A stretch of DNA of 64,000 bases from Winogradskyella luteola (GCF_019203985.1 NZ_JAGSPD010000007.1:164982-228981); one strand, 5' to 3'; shown: positions 34,276-43,630, numbered from the stretch's first letter. Translations and numbers: made by a program. Notes: generated from the letters alone by a model not told the origin.

Positions 34276-35852
34276 TGCCTTCTTTTAAAATTTTGCCATA
34301 GTAACCGTTCTGTTGCTTGACCTATGGGGTCTATAAATTCGCCTCTTGGCATTTCGCCACTATGCGAAATAAGTGCTGGTGTCATCTTTTCGGTGTATTT
34401 GCCTTGGTATTTTGAAAATGTAGACTTTCCCGTTCTGTAATTGATATTCGTAATCATACTTAAAAATGATGAACTTTCTGACTCACTCTCTTTATAGGAT
34501 TTATTAAATTTTCTATTCTGTATTTTATTATAATATATCATTCTTCTCTCTGAAGGCGCAAACTCTTTTAGGTTTTCTAGATCTGAATACGCCTTGTATT
34601 TATCTTCCCCTTCATCAACAATATCTTTTATTATTTTTTTAAGTTTTCTATTGGCAGTCTTCTTTTTTAAATTTAAAAACTCAATAGTTGAATAATAATT
34701 AAAAATTAAGTGGTTAATAAATAAATCAGCTAAGAAAATTACAACCTCTTTATTGTCTACTTTTTGTTCGAGTATGGAATATATCAAAGATAAAGAGGTG
34801 TCTTTATCATAAACATAGGCAAGTATTTTGTACGTGATATATTCAATATCGTAATCTGAAAAGTCCTTTATTAGAACTTCTGAAACCGTCAATCCTGATA
34901 AATCTCTCATATATCTAGCACTATTCATTTCAAAAATGGCAATATGAAAATTTGGATTGTCTTTATTTAACCAATTTGTATATAGCTTTTGGAAATCTGA
35001 ATAAAAATCATCGCAAAGTGTATTCAGCAAATGGCTGAAATATTCTATTTTTCTAGCATTTTTTGGACTTATCCCTACCCAATCTGTAATAAAACCAACT
35101 ACCAAATCTAAATTGGTTTTAGCCACATTTTCCAATCGATAAGCCAATTGATTATACGCTCCTGCATGTTCTATATCAATGTGAAGCAACAATGGAAGAT
35201 ATTTTTTAAAGAGGTGTATTTCGTTACCTAAATCTATATTGTAATCCAAAAAGTAAATGAGCTCTAATTGAATTTCAATAGTCTTAATACTTGATAGCTT
35301 ATCTATAATTTTATCTGTATTTTTTAATTCATTTCTTTTATTTCTAATGGTAAAGAAAACTGATGGCCATAACTCCTTAAGAGTCTTATTATTAATAATA
35401 CTATTGAATTGTTTCTCAATCCAGCTCACAAATGTTTTTGGTGTTGTTTTCGCTATCAAATCAATTTTGACGATAGATTTTATTCCTATTTCATTTAAGC
35501 TTATGTTATCATCTTCGATTAGGCGTTTAATTTCATCTATTGAAAACTTTTGGTCTGAATGATATAATCCGGATAGAATATCCATTAATGTAAAATACGA
35601 ATCAGGATTTTTCGTTTCAAGTGTTTTTAAATAAATTTCTTTACCAAAAGAAGCATCCTCTTTTGCTTCGCGAGTAATGGCTATTTGAAGATTTCTTACA
35701 GGATAGTTACTTTTTAAGTTTTTAAGCAATTCTGGTAGTGCCTTAACATAAAGGTCTATATCAACATTTTTAATATTGTCACAAAAGGTTCTATAATCTT
35801 GCCATCGATTGGAAGGCTCTTTATTGTCTAATAAGTCTTGTAGAAATTGCAA
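34272..35852 (-). CDS. Large helical-repeat protein of unknown function
   Basis: 526-residue protein without recognised catalytic motifs. Residues 1-380 are alpha-helical with HEAT/ARM-like spacing, followed by a lysine-rich stretch (390-460), a Ser/Glu-rich linker (KESESESSSF) and a C-terminal tail containing HSGEMPRGEFIDPIGQATERLL. It is the first gene of an operon with the nuclease-like and DUF4238 genes and the last gene before the tRNA at the element end, a common place for defence cargo. Function unknown. Confidence 0.6.
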   Translation of the reverse strand: MQFLQDLLDNKEPSNRWQDYRTFCDNIKNVDIDLYVKALPELLKNLKSNYPVRNLQIAITREAKEDASFGKEIYLKTLETKNPDSYFTLMDILSGLYHSDQKFSIDEIKRLIEDDNISLNEIGIKSIVKIDLIAKTTPKTFVSWIEKQFNSIINNKTLKELWPSVFFTIRNKRNELKNTDKIIDKLSSIKTIEIQLELIYFLDYNIDLGNEIHLFKKYLPLLLHIDIEHAGAYNQLAYRLENVAKTNLDLVVGFITDWVGISPKNARKIEYFSHLLNTLCDDFYSDFQKLYTNWLNKDNPNFHIAIFEMNSARYMRDLSGLTVSEVLIKDFSDYDIEYITYKILAYVYDKDTSLSLIYSILEQKVDNKEVVIFLADLFINHLIFNYYSTIEFLNLKKKTANRKLKKIIKDIVDEGEDKYKAYSDLENLKEFAPSERRMIYYNKIQNRKFNKSYKESESESSSFLSMITNINYRTGKSTFSKYQGKYTEKMTPALISHSGEMPRGEFIDPIGQATERLLWQNFKRRQ

Positions 35853-35965
35853 ATGAAAAGGGTTATAATTTTGACTAAAGTTAAAAAAGAATTGATACCG
35901 TTCTGAAAAAGAGTAACAAAGTTTTTTTCCATTCTACCAAAAGAAATCAAACTATATCAAATACT

Positions 35966-36030
35966 ATTAAATGGACAAAAAGAAACAAAATGTTGTACCT
36001 ATGTTGTACCCAAACATTTTTCCGAGCTTA
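35966..36030. other. Possible attachment-end arm sites
   Basis: Between the unknown operon and the tRNA, TGTTGTACC occurs twice (35992-36000 and 36003-36011), 11 bp apart, a spacing that resembles arm-type integrase binding sites at element ends. This is weak evidence; no integrase is in the window. Confidence 0.25.
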
Positions 36031-36040
36031 TTTTAAATAA

Positions 36041-36069
36041 AAAAAGCCGAAGATTTCTCTTCGACTTTT
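36041..36069 (-). terminator. Terminator after tRNA-Leu
   Basis: On the minus strand, GTCGAAGA-GAAA-TCTTCGGC is followed by seven T, starting 2 bases after the tRNA 3' end. Its closeness suggests it is the original tRNA terminator or was supplied by the element end. Confidence 0.8.
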
Positions 36070-36070
36070 G

Positions 36071-36152
36071 TACAGGCGGCGAGACTCGAACTCGCACACC
36101 TCGCGGCATTAGATCCTAAGTCTAACGTGTCTACCAATTCCACCACGCCTGC
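36071..36152 (-). tRNA. tRNA-Leu (anticodon UAG)
   Basis: 82-nt leucine tRNA: acceptor stem GCAGGCG/CGCCTGT (G1-U72 wobble), D arm with TGGTAGACA, anticodon stem TTAGA/TCTAA with loop CTTAGGA (UAG, reads CUA), a short variable arm, and T arm GCGAG-TTCGAGT-CTCGC. CCA is not encoded. Its 3' end faces the mobile-element side (left), as expected if an integrase used this tRNA as target. Confidence 0.95.
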
Positions 36153-36186
36153 ATTTTATTTTTTTTAACACTAATAATTAGGTTAA

Positions 36187-36230
36187 ATCCTAAGTCTAGC
36201 GTGTCTACCAATTCCACCACGCCTGCATTT
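36187..36230 (-). repeat. Partial duplicate of the 5' half of tRNA-Leu
   Basis: 44 bp matching 36113-36156 at 43 of 44 positions (A/G difference at 36125/36199). It covers tRNA positions 1 to about 40, the flanking bases included, but has no 3' half, so it cannot make a tRNA. It lies 35 bp upstream of the intact gene. It may be scar tissue from an earlier integration or excision or a tandem duplication. Confidence 0.85.
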
Positions 36231-36362
36231 AGCAGTTAAACTGCTACTATCCATTATAAAATGGGATGCAAATATAAACAATAGTTTCAATATTCAAACA
36301 GCAATTAATCAAGAAATATTCAGGTTAGTTTTTCTTATTTTTGTTAGAAATCAAATCCTATC

Positions 36363-37751
36363 ATGCAAAATATAAATTCCTATATCAAAGTAAACAAACA
36401 ACGCTTTTTAGATGAACTCATTGAACTTTTAAAAATTCCATCGATAAGTGCGGACTCAGCTTACAAAGCTGATGTTTTAAAAACTGCTGAAGTGATTAAA
36501 ACCCGTCTAAAAAAAGCAGGCTGTGACCATGTAGAAATCTGTGAAACCGATGGTTATCCTATAGTATATGGCGAAAAAATTATAGACGAAAATCTGCCTA
36601 CTGTTTTGGTATATGGCCATTATGATGTACAACCACCAGATCCATTAGATCTTTGGAACTCTCCACCTTTTGAGCCTGTAATACAAAACACGGACTTGCA
36701 TCCAGATGGTGCTATTTTTGCTCGTGGAGCATGTGATGACAAAGGGCAAATGTATATGCACGTCAAGGCTCTTGAATATATGACGACCCACAACGAGCTG
36801 CCTTGTAATGTTAAATTTATGATTGAGGGGGAAGAAGAAGTTGGAAGTGAAAATCTAGGCGTTTTTGTAGCCAACAACAGAGAGAAGCTTAAAAATGATG
36901 TCATCCTAATTTCTGATACAGGAATGATTGCTAAGGATGTTCCATCGATTACAACTGGGCTGAGAGGTTTAAGCTATGTTGAAGTTGAGGTTACTGGGCC
37001 AAACCGCGATTTGCATTCTGGTCTTTACGGTGGCGCAGTGGCAAACCCAATAAATGTTTTAACTAAGATGATTGCATCGCTCCACGATGAGAATAACCAA
37101 ATTACTATTCCGGGATTTTACGATAAAGTCGAAAATTTATCTAATGCTGAACGTGCCGAAATGGCGAAAGCTCCATTTTCTCTAGATGCCTATAAAGAAG
37201 CCCTAGACATTGATGCGGTTTATGGAGAGAAAGGCTACACCACAAATGAGCGCAACGCTATCAGACCAACATTAGACGTTAATGGAATTTGGGGAGGTTA
37301 TATAGGAGAAGGTGCTAAAACCGTTATAGCCAGCAAAGCTTATGCTAAAATCTCTATGCGTTTGGTACCACACCAAGATTGGGAAGAGATTACAGAATTG
37401 TTCAAAACACATTTTGAAACTATTGCACCAAAAGGCGTTAAGGTAAAAGTAACCCCTCATCATGGAGGACAAGGCTATGTGACCCCAATAGACAGTATTG
37501 GCTACCAAGCTGCATCAAAAGCTTACGAGCAAACCTTTGGCAAAACGCCAATACCGCAACGAAGCGGTGGCAGTATTCCTATTGTATCGCTTTTTGAACA
37601 AGAGCTTGAAAGCAAAACCATTTTAATGGGCTTTGGCTTAGACAGTGATGCCATCCACTCGCCAAATGAACATTTTGGAATTTGGAATTACCTCAAAGGC
37701 ATAGAAACGATTCCATGGTTCTATAAGTATTTTACAGAATTAAAAAAGTAA
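36363..37751 (+). CDS. M20 family metallo-dipeptidase
   Basis: 462-residue cytosolic M20 peptidase. It has the first zinc motif YGHYDVQPP (about 82-90), a second metal Asp in ARGACDDKGQ, GEEEVGSE (general base and metal ligand, about 156-163), a dimerisation domain with HSGLYGG, and a final HSPNEHFG histidine near the C-terminus. It resembles the Cys-Gly/CNDP-like dipeptidases, which release amino acids from short peptides. It is the first chromosomal gene beyond the tRNA site and converges on the M28 gene with 3 bp between stops. Confidence 0.92.
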   Translation: MQNINSYIKVNKQRFLDELIELLKIPSISADSAYKADVLKTAEVIKTRLKKAGCDHVEICETDGYPIVYGEKIIDENLPTVLVYGHYDVQPPDPLDLWNSPPFEPVIQNTDLHPDGAIFARGACDDKGQMYMHVKALEYMTTHNELPCNVKFMIEGEEEVGSENLGVFVANNREKLKNDVILISDTGMIAKDVPSITTGLRGLSYVEVEVTGPNRDLHSGLYGGAVANPINVLTKMIASLHDENNQITIPGFYDKVENLSNAERAEMAKAPFSLDAYKEALDIDAVYGEKGYTTNERNAIRPTLDVNGIWGGYIGEGAKTVIASKAYAKISMRLVPHQDWEEITELFKTHFETIAPKGVKVKVTPHHGGQGYVTPIDSIGYQAASKAYEQTFGKTPIPQRSGGSIPIVSLFEQELESKTILMGFGLDSDAIHSPNEHFGIWNYLKGIETIPWFYKYFTELKK

Positions 37752-37754
37752 GAT

Positions 37755-39143
37755 TTAATCTTTTACGATTTTATAAGTCGAAGACTTGGTTTCAGACTTT
37801 AGAGTAACAAAATAGACTCCCGAAGGCACATTATCGAATTCAATTTTGATATGACGCTTTAGGGAACTTTGTTTGTCAATTACTTTGCCTAAAATATCAT
37901 TTATAGTAATGTTCAATTCGGTTTCAGTAAAGTTTTCAATTTTTAATTTAGAGATAACCGGATTGGGGAATAGGCTTATTTCATCTTTTAAAAACTCTTC
38001 TGTGGACAGTACGGAAAAACTAATGCAGCTACTCATTTCTGTACATGTCCCATTGCTGACCTCAACCGCATAATTACCAGTTGTTATTGGCGTAAATACT
38101 TGGTTGGTTTCACCTGGAATCTCAGAATCTGTATCGCAATTATACCATTGGTAAGCTCCAGAAGTTTCGTTAGAAACTAATTCAGTTTGCGATTGGGCAA
38201 TCGTGTTATCTACAGCAAGTAAACCTGCTTTAATTGCCATATATGCTGTAACTAATTTGGTTAACTCCGTCATATATTGAAAATCAATATCGTCAACCCT
38301 ATCGTCTGAGGTATGGTAATCTGGGGTTTGGTCATTAGTTTCCCAAGATTCACCTATCAATACGGCAGAATAGCCTTGATTCCAAAAACGTGAGTGATCG
38401 CTTGCCGTAGTACCCGGATTAACCACAATCTCGCTTAAATCGAACGTGTATGTATTTAGGATATCGATTAGGTCATCCTTTATGGCTACAGAATTTGCGA
38501 TGTCCCTTACATCAATATCAAACTCATTGTCACCAGCAGTTCCCGGAGCATCACCATCGTAACCTATCATATCCATATTGATAACACCTAGAATATTGTC
38601 TCTAGTATTTCCATTAGTTTCGTCTGCTGCTTGCTGTGCATAGAAATTAGCTCCCAATAAACCGATTTCCTCTTCATCCCAAAGTGCATAAACAATGGTA
38701 TTATCAATACATTGGCTGGACAAAACTCTTGCTACTTCTAAAACTGCAGAAACGCCTGTTGCATTATCATCTGCACAAAATGTAGTTACAGAATCGTTAT
38801 GTGCACATACGATATAAATGTTATCTGGATTGGTTTTTCCAACTTTTGTGGCGATAACATTTTTTCCTGAAGTATTAAAATTTTGAAATTCAACAGTAAG
38901 ATTTGGTAAGGCTTCTAATCGTTCTTTAATGTAATTAGCTGCCAAATCATTATTACTCTGCACACGACTGGTTATAGTTTGCATCGTTCCATTAATCATG
39001 GCAGTCTGTTCACCAGAAAGTTGAGCAACACCTGTTTGTAAATTAGCATTGCTGATTTGGTTCATTAAATCTTCAACTGATTGTGCGTACGAAAAACCAA
39101 GAACTGCTAAAACAGATGATACAGAAAGTAAAATCTTTTTCAT
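37755..39143 (-). CDS. Secreted M28 peptidase with type IX sorting domain
   Basis: 462-residue protein: signal peptide (MKKILLSVSSVLAVLGFSYAQ), a propeptide-like helix, an M28 aminopeptidase domain (about 110-320) with zinc ligands in CAHNDS, CADDNATG, WDEEEIGLLG, NMDMIGYD and SDHSRFW, an Ig-like segment with QWYNCD (about 330-375) and a C-terminal type A sorting domain (LFPNPVISKLKIENF ... GVYFVTLKS ... YKIVKD). It would be exported by the type IX system to the surface or medium for protein degradation. Confidence 0.93.
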   Translation of the reverse strand: MKKILLSVSSVLAVLGFSYAQSVEDLMNQISNANLQTGVAQLSGEQTAMINGTMQTITSRVQSNNDLAANYIKERLEALPNLTVEFQNFNTSGKNVIATKVGKTNPDNIYIVCAHNDSVTTFCADDNATGVSAVLEVARVLSSQCIDNTIVYALWDEEEIGLLGANFYAQQAADETNGNTRDNILGVINMDMIGYDGDAPGTAGDNEFDIDVRDIANSVAIKDDLIDILNTYTFDLSEIVVNPGTTASDHSRFWNQGYSAVLIGESWETNDQTPDYHTSDDRVDDIDFQYMTELTKLVTAYMAIKAGLLAVDNTIAQSQTELVSNETSGAYQWYNCDTDSEIPGETNQVFTPITTGNYAVEVSNGTCTEMSSCISFSVLSTEEFLKDEISLFPNPVISKLKIENFTETELNITINDILGKVIDKQSSLKRHIKIEFDNVPSGVYFVTLKSETKSSTYKIVKD

Positions 39144-39305
39144 TTTGTAAAGGTAATTATTTAAGATAAGAGTGAGTCCATTGAAATTTCAGACTTAACT
39201 CTCATTAAGTTTCCTCAAGGTAATAATTCGTCATATAGAATTAGTTACGACTGTTTCTTTTAGTAAAGTTAAGAGATGTTCATTGTAATATATTTCATGA
39301 ATTTT

Positions 39306-39358
39306 TTGGAAATTAATTTTTTTATTCTACATTTGTAGAGTTAATTCTAAATATGTAG
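39306..39358 (+). promoter_or_regulatory. Promoter with two BlaI-type operators
   Basis: A flavobacterial promoter TTG (39306-39308) ... 19 bp ... TACATTTG (39328-39335, TAnnTTTG) overlaps the dyad CTACATTTGTAG (39327-39338). A second, weaker dyad CTAAATATGTAG lies at 39347-39358, 20 bp on. TACA...TGTA dyads are the known recognition type of BlaI/MecI repressors. The layout predicts autorepression of blaI and the M56 gene. Confidence 0.72.
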
Positions 39359-39361
39359 AAC

Positions 39362-39727
39362 ATGCAACTTTCAAAAACCGAAGAACAATTAATGCAATAC
39401 CTCTGGAAACTCGAAAAAGCTTTTATGAAAGACCTATTGGATGCTTACCCTGAGCCTAAACCTGCTACTACCACAGTTGCTACGCTATTAAAACGTATGA
39501 TTGGTAAAGGCTTTGTGGATTATAAAACCTATGGAAAATCGAGAGAATATTATCCGTTGGTAAAGAAAGAAGACTACTTTTCTAAACATGTTAATGGATT
39601 GATTAAGACCTTCTTTAATGATAGTGCTTCTCAGTTTGCTTCATTTTTTACAAGAAAAACAGACTTAACAAAAGAAGAGCTCAAAGAATTAAAATCCGTC
39701 ATTGACCAAGAAATTAAAAATAAGTAA
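39362..39727 (+). CDS. BlaI/MecI/CopY family repressor
   Basis: 121-residue winged-helix repressor: SKTEEQLMQYLWKLEKAFMKDLL, TTTVATLLKRMIGKGFVDYK recognition part and a C-terminal dimerisation helix pair, the site usually cut or released when the partner membrane protease signals. It starts 3 bp after the second operator dyad and ends 2 bp before the M56 gene, giving a standard BlaI-BlaR-like pair. The inducing signal is unknown; no beta-lactamase gene is nearby. Confidence 0.92.
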   Translation: MQLSKTEEQLMQYLWKLEKAFMKDLLDAYPEPKPATTTVATLLKRMIGKGFVDYKTYGKSREYYPLVKKEDYFSKHVNGLIKTFFNDSASQFASFFTRKTDLTKEELKELKSVIDQEIKNK

Positions 39728-39729
39728 TT

Positions 39730-42408
39730 ATGGGAATGTATCTATTAAAATTCTCTTCATGTTTATTAGTGTTTTGGCTGGTTTATATGTTTCTGTTAGA
39801 GCGCCAAAAGATGCATCAGTTTAAGCGTTTTTATCTTTTAGGTTCTATAATCGTCTCGCTAATCATTCCATTATCAACCATAACGTATTACATAGAACCA
39901 GTAATAACCGATTTTGAAGCTTTGCCGATGTACATTCCAATAGAACCTTCATTTAATAATGTCTCTGTGGAAGAAACATCTTTATTCAGTTTAGAAGCTA
40001 TACTTTGGCTTATCTACGGATTTGGAGTACTTCTATTAAGTATTCGGTTTGCCTATAATCTTATTAAACTTTATCAAAAAATTTCAAGAAGTGAAAAAAT
40101 CGCAAAACACTCATTGATTTATGTATTACTAAAAGAGTCTCGTATACCACATTCTTTCTTTAAATATATCTTTTTAAATAAGTTGAAATTTGAAAAAAAC
40201 GATATTCCTAAAGAAGTTATATTACATGAAGAAACTCATGCAAAACAGTTACATAGTTTAGATATTGTTTTGCTAGAGTTATTACAAATAATTTTCTGGT
40301 TTCATCCTTTAATTTACATACTAAAGCATCATATTAGACTCAACCACGAGTTTTTAGCAGACCAAGCTGTTCTAGAATATGGTGCGGACTCCAAAGACTA
40401 TCAAAATATACTATTACAATTTTCATCAAGTACTCAAGAGTATCAACTCTCGAGTGCCATCAATTATTCATCATCTCGCTTAAACGGATTATTTTCTAAA
40501 AATTCATTTGGGCAAATCAAAAAACGATTTACAGTTATGAAAACACAAACATCAAAAACCAGAATTTGGTTGAGTACACTTTTACTCTTACCTATTATTG
40601 CTATTCTTTTTTACAGTTTTTCTGAAAAAGAATATGTTGAAAGAAAGCCTGCTGAAACTTCTGAAATATCTCTCATTCAGAACAAAATAAAAAACAAAGG
40701 AGCTACTGAAACAATGATGCAAGAATACAACAACTGGATTATAAAGTTTAACACAATACATCAAATAGACCATGCAAAATACGAGCGTATTGTTGCGATA
40801 TATAATATGATGACTGAGGAACAACGAAACACTGTTGAATCCTATCCGGTTATCCCAGACATGAATTTATCTAAAGTAAAATCAAAAGCACCAACACAAG
40901 CACAATTTGAATCTTGGAAGGATAAAAATAAATTTGCTATTTGGCTTGACGGTAGACATGTATCAAATTCAGAATTGAATAATTATAAAATCAGTGATAT
41001 CGCCCATTTTGTTGGTTCTAAGGTTCATAAAAATGCCCGCAGCACAAAATTCCCACAACCCTTTCAATATAGCTTATATACTAAAGAAGGCTTTAAAAAA
41101 TTCTATCAAGAAACTACTGTTAAAAAATATAAAGCTTCAACCAAAACATATACCGACGCTATAAAAAACTATCTAAAAGGATCACAAACCAATAATTCTG
41201 AACTAAGAATCCTAAAGGCACAGGCCGATAAAATCTATAACCTGTTTACTGAAGAGGAATTGAAAAAACATAGCATCCTACCTCCACCACCAGTCCCAGC
41301 TGAAAAGAAAGTTAGCCCTAACAAGGCTATGGGTAAAAAAACAAAAGGTGGTCCCAGAGTCGGTGACACACAGCAAGACACATACAACCCAACATTTTTG
41401 GAGTACATTATGGAAATGGAAAAAAAAGGTGCTTCGTTCTATTTGGATGATGTAAAAATAACAGCTCAAAAAGCAAAGTCTATTGCTAAAACCAATAAAG
41501 GAAAGCGAACAGAGATGTTAACCCAAAAAGACACTAACGGGAAATATGTTGTAAAGTTATCATCACCTAAATTAATAGATAGCCAAGAAAAGGCCTCAAA
41601 AAAACAAGTTGATGAATATAACAGATTAGCAAAAAAATACAACGATGCTCCAAAAAACAAAATGGTGATTAAATTTGAAGAACAAAAACGTATCGAATAC
41701 CTCTATGGATTAATGTCAGATGAGCAAAAGAAAAACGCTCAACCTTATCCTAATTTTCCACCAAAACCACAGATTGTTGAAATTAAACCACCAACACCGC
41801 CTAAGCCAAAATACAGAGCAAGAGAAATTAAAGAGGTAGAGCCACCTGCACCTCCAAAGGTTATACAAGTGAAGGAAATCCCAAATCCTGAGCTTGTTGA
41901 AATTCCGCCTCCACCTCCTGCCCCAGAATCAACTTTAGATTTTGTTACAAGGATGGCAAAGACAGATGCCAAGTTTTTTAGTGAAGGGAAAACAATCTCA
42001 TCAGACAAAGCGGTTAAGCTGTTAAAGAATAATCCAAAACTAAATGTAAAAGCACAAAAAACAGACACCAAACAACCTCTAGTTTACATTTCTAAAAAGC
42101 CCATATTAATTGGTATAAAAGGTAAATCGCCACTAATTTATGTAAACAAAAAGATGCCGAAAAAAGGGCGTATTTCATTAACTAAAGAAGAATTCAAAAA
42201 GCTAAAAATCACATTATCCGAAGGTAAAGTTGTTAGCTTTAAACTAAAGATTCCCAGTGTGAAAACTGACTTAATTAGCGGTAATTCAATTTCTGGAACA
42301 AGTATTAAGAACTTAGAAAAATTTGAAAAAGGAATGATTACCTTATTCGACATAAAAGACAATAACAACTCTAAGCTTCCGCCAGTAATAATTGAGTTGA
42401 AAAAATAA
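39730..42408 (+). CDS. M56 family (BlaR1-like) membrane metalloprotease with repeated modules
   Basis: 892-residue protein. N-terminal M56 domain (1-300) with four membrane helices, the zinc motif HEETH (166-170) and a distal NHEFLADQAV motif; it likely cleaves or inactivates the BlaI partner. The long C-terminal part replaces the beta-lactam sensor domain with repeated modules: three copies of a Y(N)...K...Y-LM-EEQ...YP-PP unit (about 330-380, 475-520 and 635-680) and three copies of a KxA-FY-D-x-I-KA unit, separated by proline-rich spacers (IPPPPPAPE). What it senses is unknown. Confidence 0.88.
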   Translation: MGMYLLKFSSCLLVFWLVYMFLLERQKMHQFKRFYLLGSIIVSLIIPLSTITYYIEPVITDFEALPMYIPIEPSFNNVSVEETSLFSLEAILWLIYGFGVLLLSIRFAYNLIKLYQKISRSEKIAKHSLIYVLLKESRIPHSFFKYIFLNKLKFEKNDIPKEVILHEETHAKQLHSLDIVLLELLQIIFWFHPLIYILKHHIRLNHEFLADQAVLEYGADSKDYQNILLQFSSSTQEYQLSSAINYSSSRLNGLFSKNSFGQIKKRFTVMKTQTSKTRIWLSTLLLLPIIAILFYSFSEKEYVERKPAETSEISLIQNKIKNKGATETMMQEYNNWIIKFNTIHQIDHAKYERIVAIYNMMTEEQRNTVESYPVIPDMNLSKVKSKAPTQAQFESWKDKNKFAIWLDGRHVSNSELNNYKISDIAHFVGSKVHKNARSTKFPQPFQYSLYTKEGFKKFYQETTVKKYKASTKTYTDAIKNYLKGSQTNNSELRILKAQADKIYNLFTEEELKKHSILPPPPVPAEKKVSPNKAMGKKTKGGPRVGDTQQDTYNPTFLEYIMEMEKKGASFYLDDVKITAQKAKSIAKTNKGKRTEMLTQKDTNGKYVVKLSSPKLIDSQEKASKKQVDEYNRLAKKYNDAPKNKMVIKFEEQKRIEYLYGLMSDEQKKNAQPYPNFPPKPQIVEIKPPTPPKPKYRAREIKEVEPPAPPKVIQVKEIPNPELVEIPPPPPAPESTLDFVTRMAKTDAKFFSEGKTISSDKAVKLLKNNPKLNVKAQKTDTKQPLVYISKKPILIGIKGKSPLIYVNKKMPKKGRISLTKEEFKKLKITLSEGKVVSFKLKIPSVKTDLISGNSISGTSIKNLEKFEKGMITLFDIKDNNNSKLPPVIIELKK

Positions 42409-42429
42409 CTCCACTAACAAATATATTCT

Positions 42430-42467
42430 AAGACCTCAGAGAATTTAAAACTTAGAGGTCTTTTTTC
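42430..42467 (+). terminator. Terminator after the M56 gene
   Basis: AAGACCTC/GAGGTCTT stem around a 17-base loop, followed by TTTTTT, 22 bases after the stop. Confidence 0.8.
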
Positions 42468-42532
42468 ATTAGAACATGTAACAAAACCATAGTTTTTGCG
42501 TTCTAATATATTATCAATCAAAACAATCAATC

Positions 42533-43630
42533 ATGTTAAAGCAATTCTTCATCTTGTGTTCTGGATCAGACACCGATATTTTAAACGACTGCTCTATTGG
42601 AGAACAAAACAAATATGCTGGTATTGGTGCGACAGTTTTTTTTACAGCCTTAATGGCAACTATTGCCTCTAGTTATGCACTTTATACCGTTTTTGACAAT
42701 CTCTACACATCTATTTTTTTCGGAATAATTTGGGGCTTACTCATTTTTAATCTCGATCGTTATATTATTTCTACTATAAAAAAGCGCGACAATGTTTTAG
42801 ACGAAATCCTACAGGCAACTCCAAGGATTTTTCTGGCTGTGATTATTGCTGTAGTCATTTCAAAACCGTTAGAACTAAAGATTTTTGAAAAGGAAATCAA
42901 TCAGGTTTTATTAGAACAGAAGAATGATTTAACCCTTGCCAATCAAAACCAAATTGCTCAGCAGTTCAACCCAAAAATTACAGATTTAGAAAACCAAATT
43001 TTAGGCTTACAATCACAAATTGACAGCAAGGAAGCAGAGGTCAATGCGCTTTATGATACCTATATTACTGAAGCCGAAGGCACATCTGGCACCATGAAAC
43101 TTGGTAAAGGCCCTGTTTACAAAGAAAAACGTGAAAAGCACGATACTGCTCTAGCAGAATTACAACAGCTAAAAACTGATAACAAAGCCAAAATCGCTAC
43201 CATAGAAGGTGAAATCATGGCGTTGCAAGGAGATTATAAGGCCAATGTTGCCGAATCGCAACCTGTGATTGATAATTTTGATGGTTTAATGGCACGTGTT
43301 AATGCTTTAAGCCAATTTTGGCTACCTTCATTTTTTATTTTTCTGTTGTTTTTAGCTATTGAAACATCTCCAATTATTGCTAAATTATTATCCCCAAAAG
43401 GTGAATTTGATTTTAAATTGGAAGACCAAGAAACCACCGTTAAAAGTTGGACCATGCAACAAGTTGCAGAACGCAAACTGCTTGTTAAAACCGATAATGA
43501 CATTAATAATAAGGTTTATACCGAAATTGCTGATGAAGAAGAGGTGATGAACTACAAACGGAAAAAAGCACGCGAATTAATGCAACATCAAGCTGATGCG
43601 TTTTTGAAGAAGCAAAAAGGTGTACTTTAG
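42533..43630 (+). CDS. DUF4407 membrane protein
   Basis: 365-residue protein with the DUF4407 start FILCSGSDTDILNDCS and EQNKYAGIGATVF, membrane helices at about 30-50, 60-80, 95-110 and 255-275, and a long coiled coil (115-235) between them that should lie outside the cytoplasmic membrane. The C-terminal 80 residues are charged and cytoplasmic. The family has no known function. Confidence 0.88.
   Translation: MLKQFFILCSGSDTDILNDCSIGEQNKYAGIGATVFFTALMATIASSYALYTVFDNLYTSIFFGIIWGLLIFNLDRYIISTIKKRDNVLDEILQATPRIFLAVIIAVVISKPLELKIFEKEINQVLLEQKNDLTLANQNQIAQQFNPKITDLENQILGLQSQIDSKEAEVNALYDTYITEAEGTSGTMKLGKGPVYKEKREKHDTALAELQQLKTDNKAKIATIEGEIMALQGDYKANVAESQPVIDNFDGLMARVNALSQFWLPSFFIFLLFLAIETSPIIAKLLSPKGEFDFKLEDQETTVKSWTMQQVAERKLLVKTDNDINNKVYTEIADEEEVMNYKRKKARELMQHQADAFLKKQKGVL

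Noticed and set aside
1..36000. Integrase of the mobile element
   Set aside because: No tyrosine or serine recombinase motif is seen in any frame; it must be outside the window if it exists.
36187..36230. A second tRNA-Leu gene
   Set aside because: Only the 5' half is present; the 3' acceptor and T arm are missing.
41745..42071. Minus-strand frame of 108 codons with a glycine-rich stretch
   Set aside because: It is the reverse reading of the proline-rich spacer of the M56 protein.
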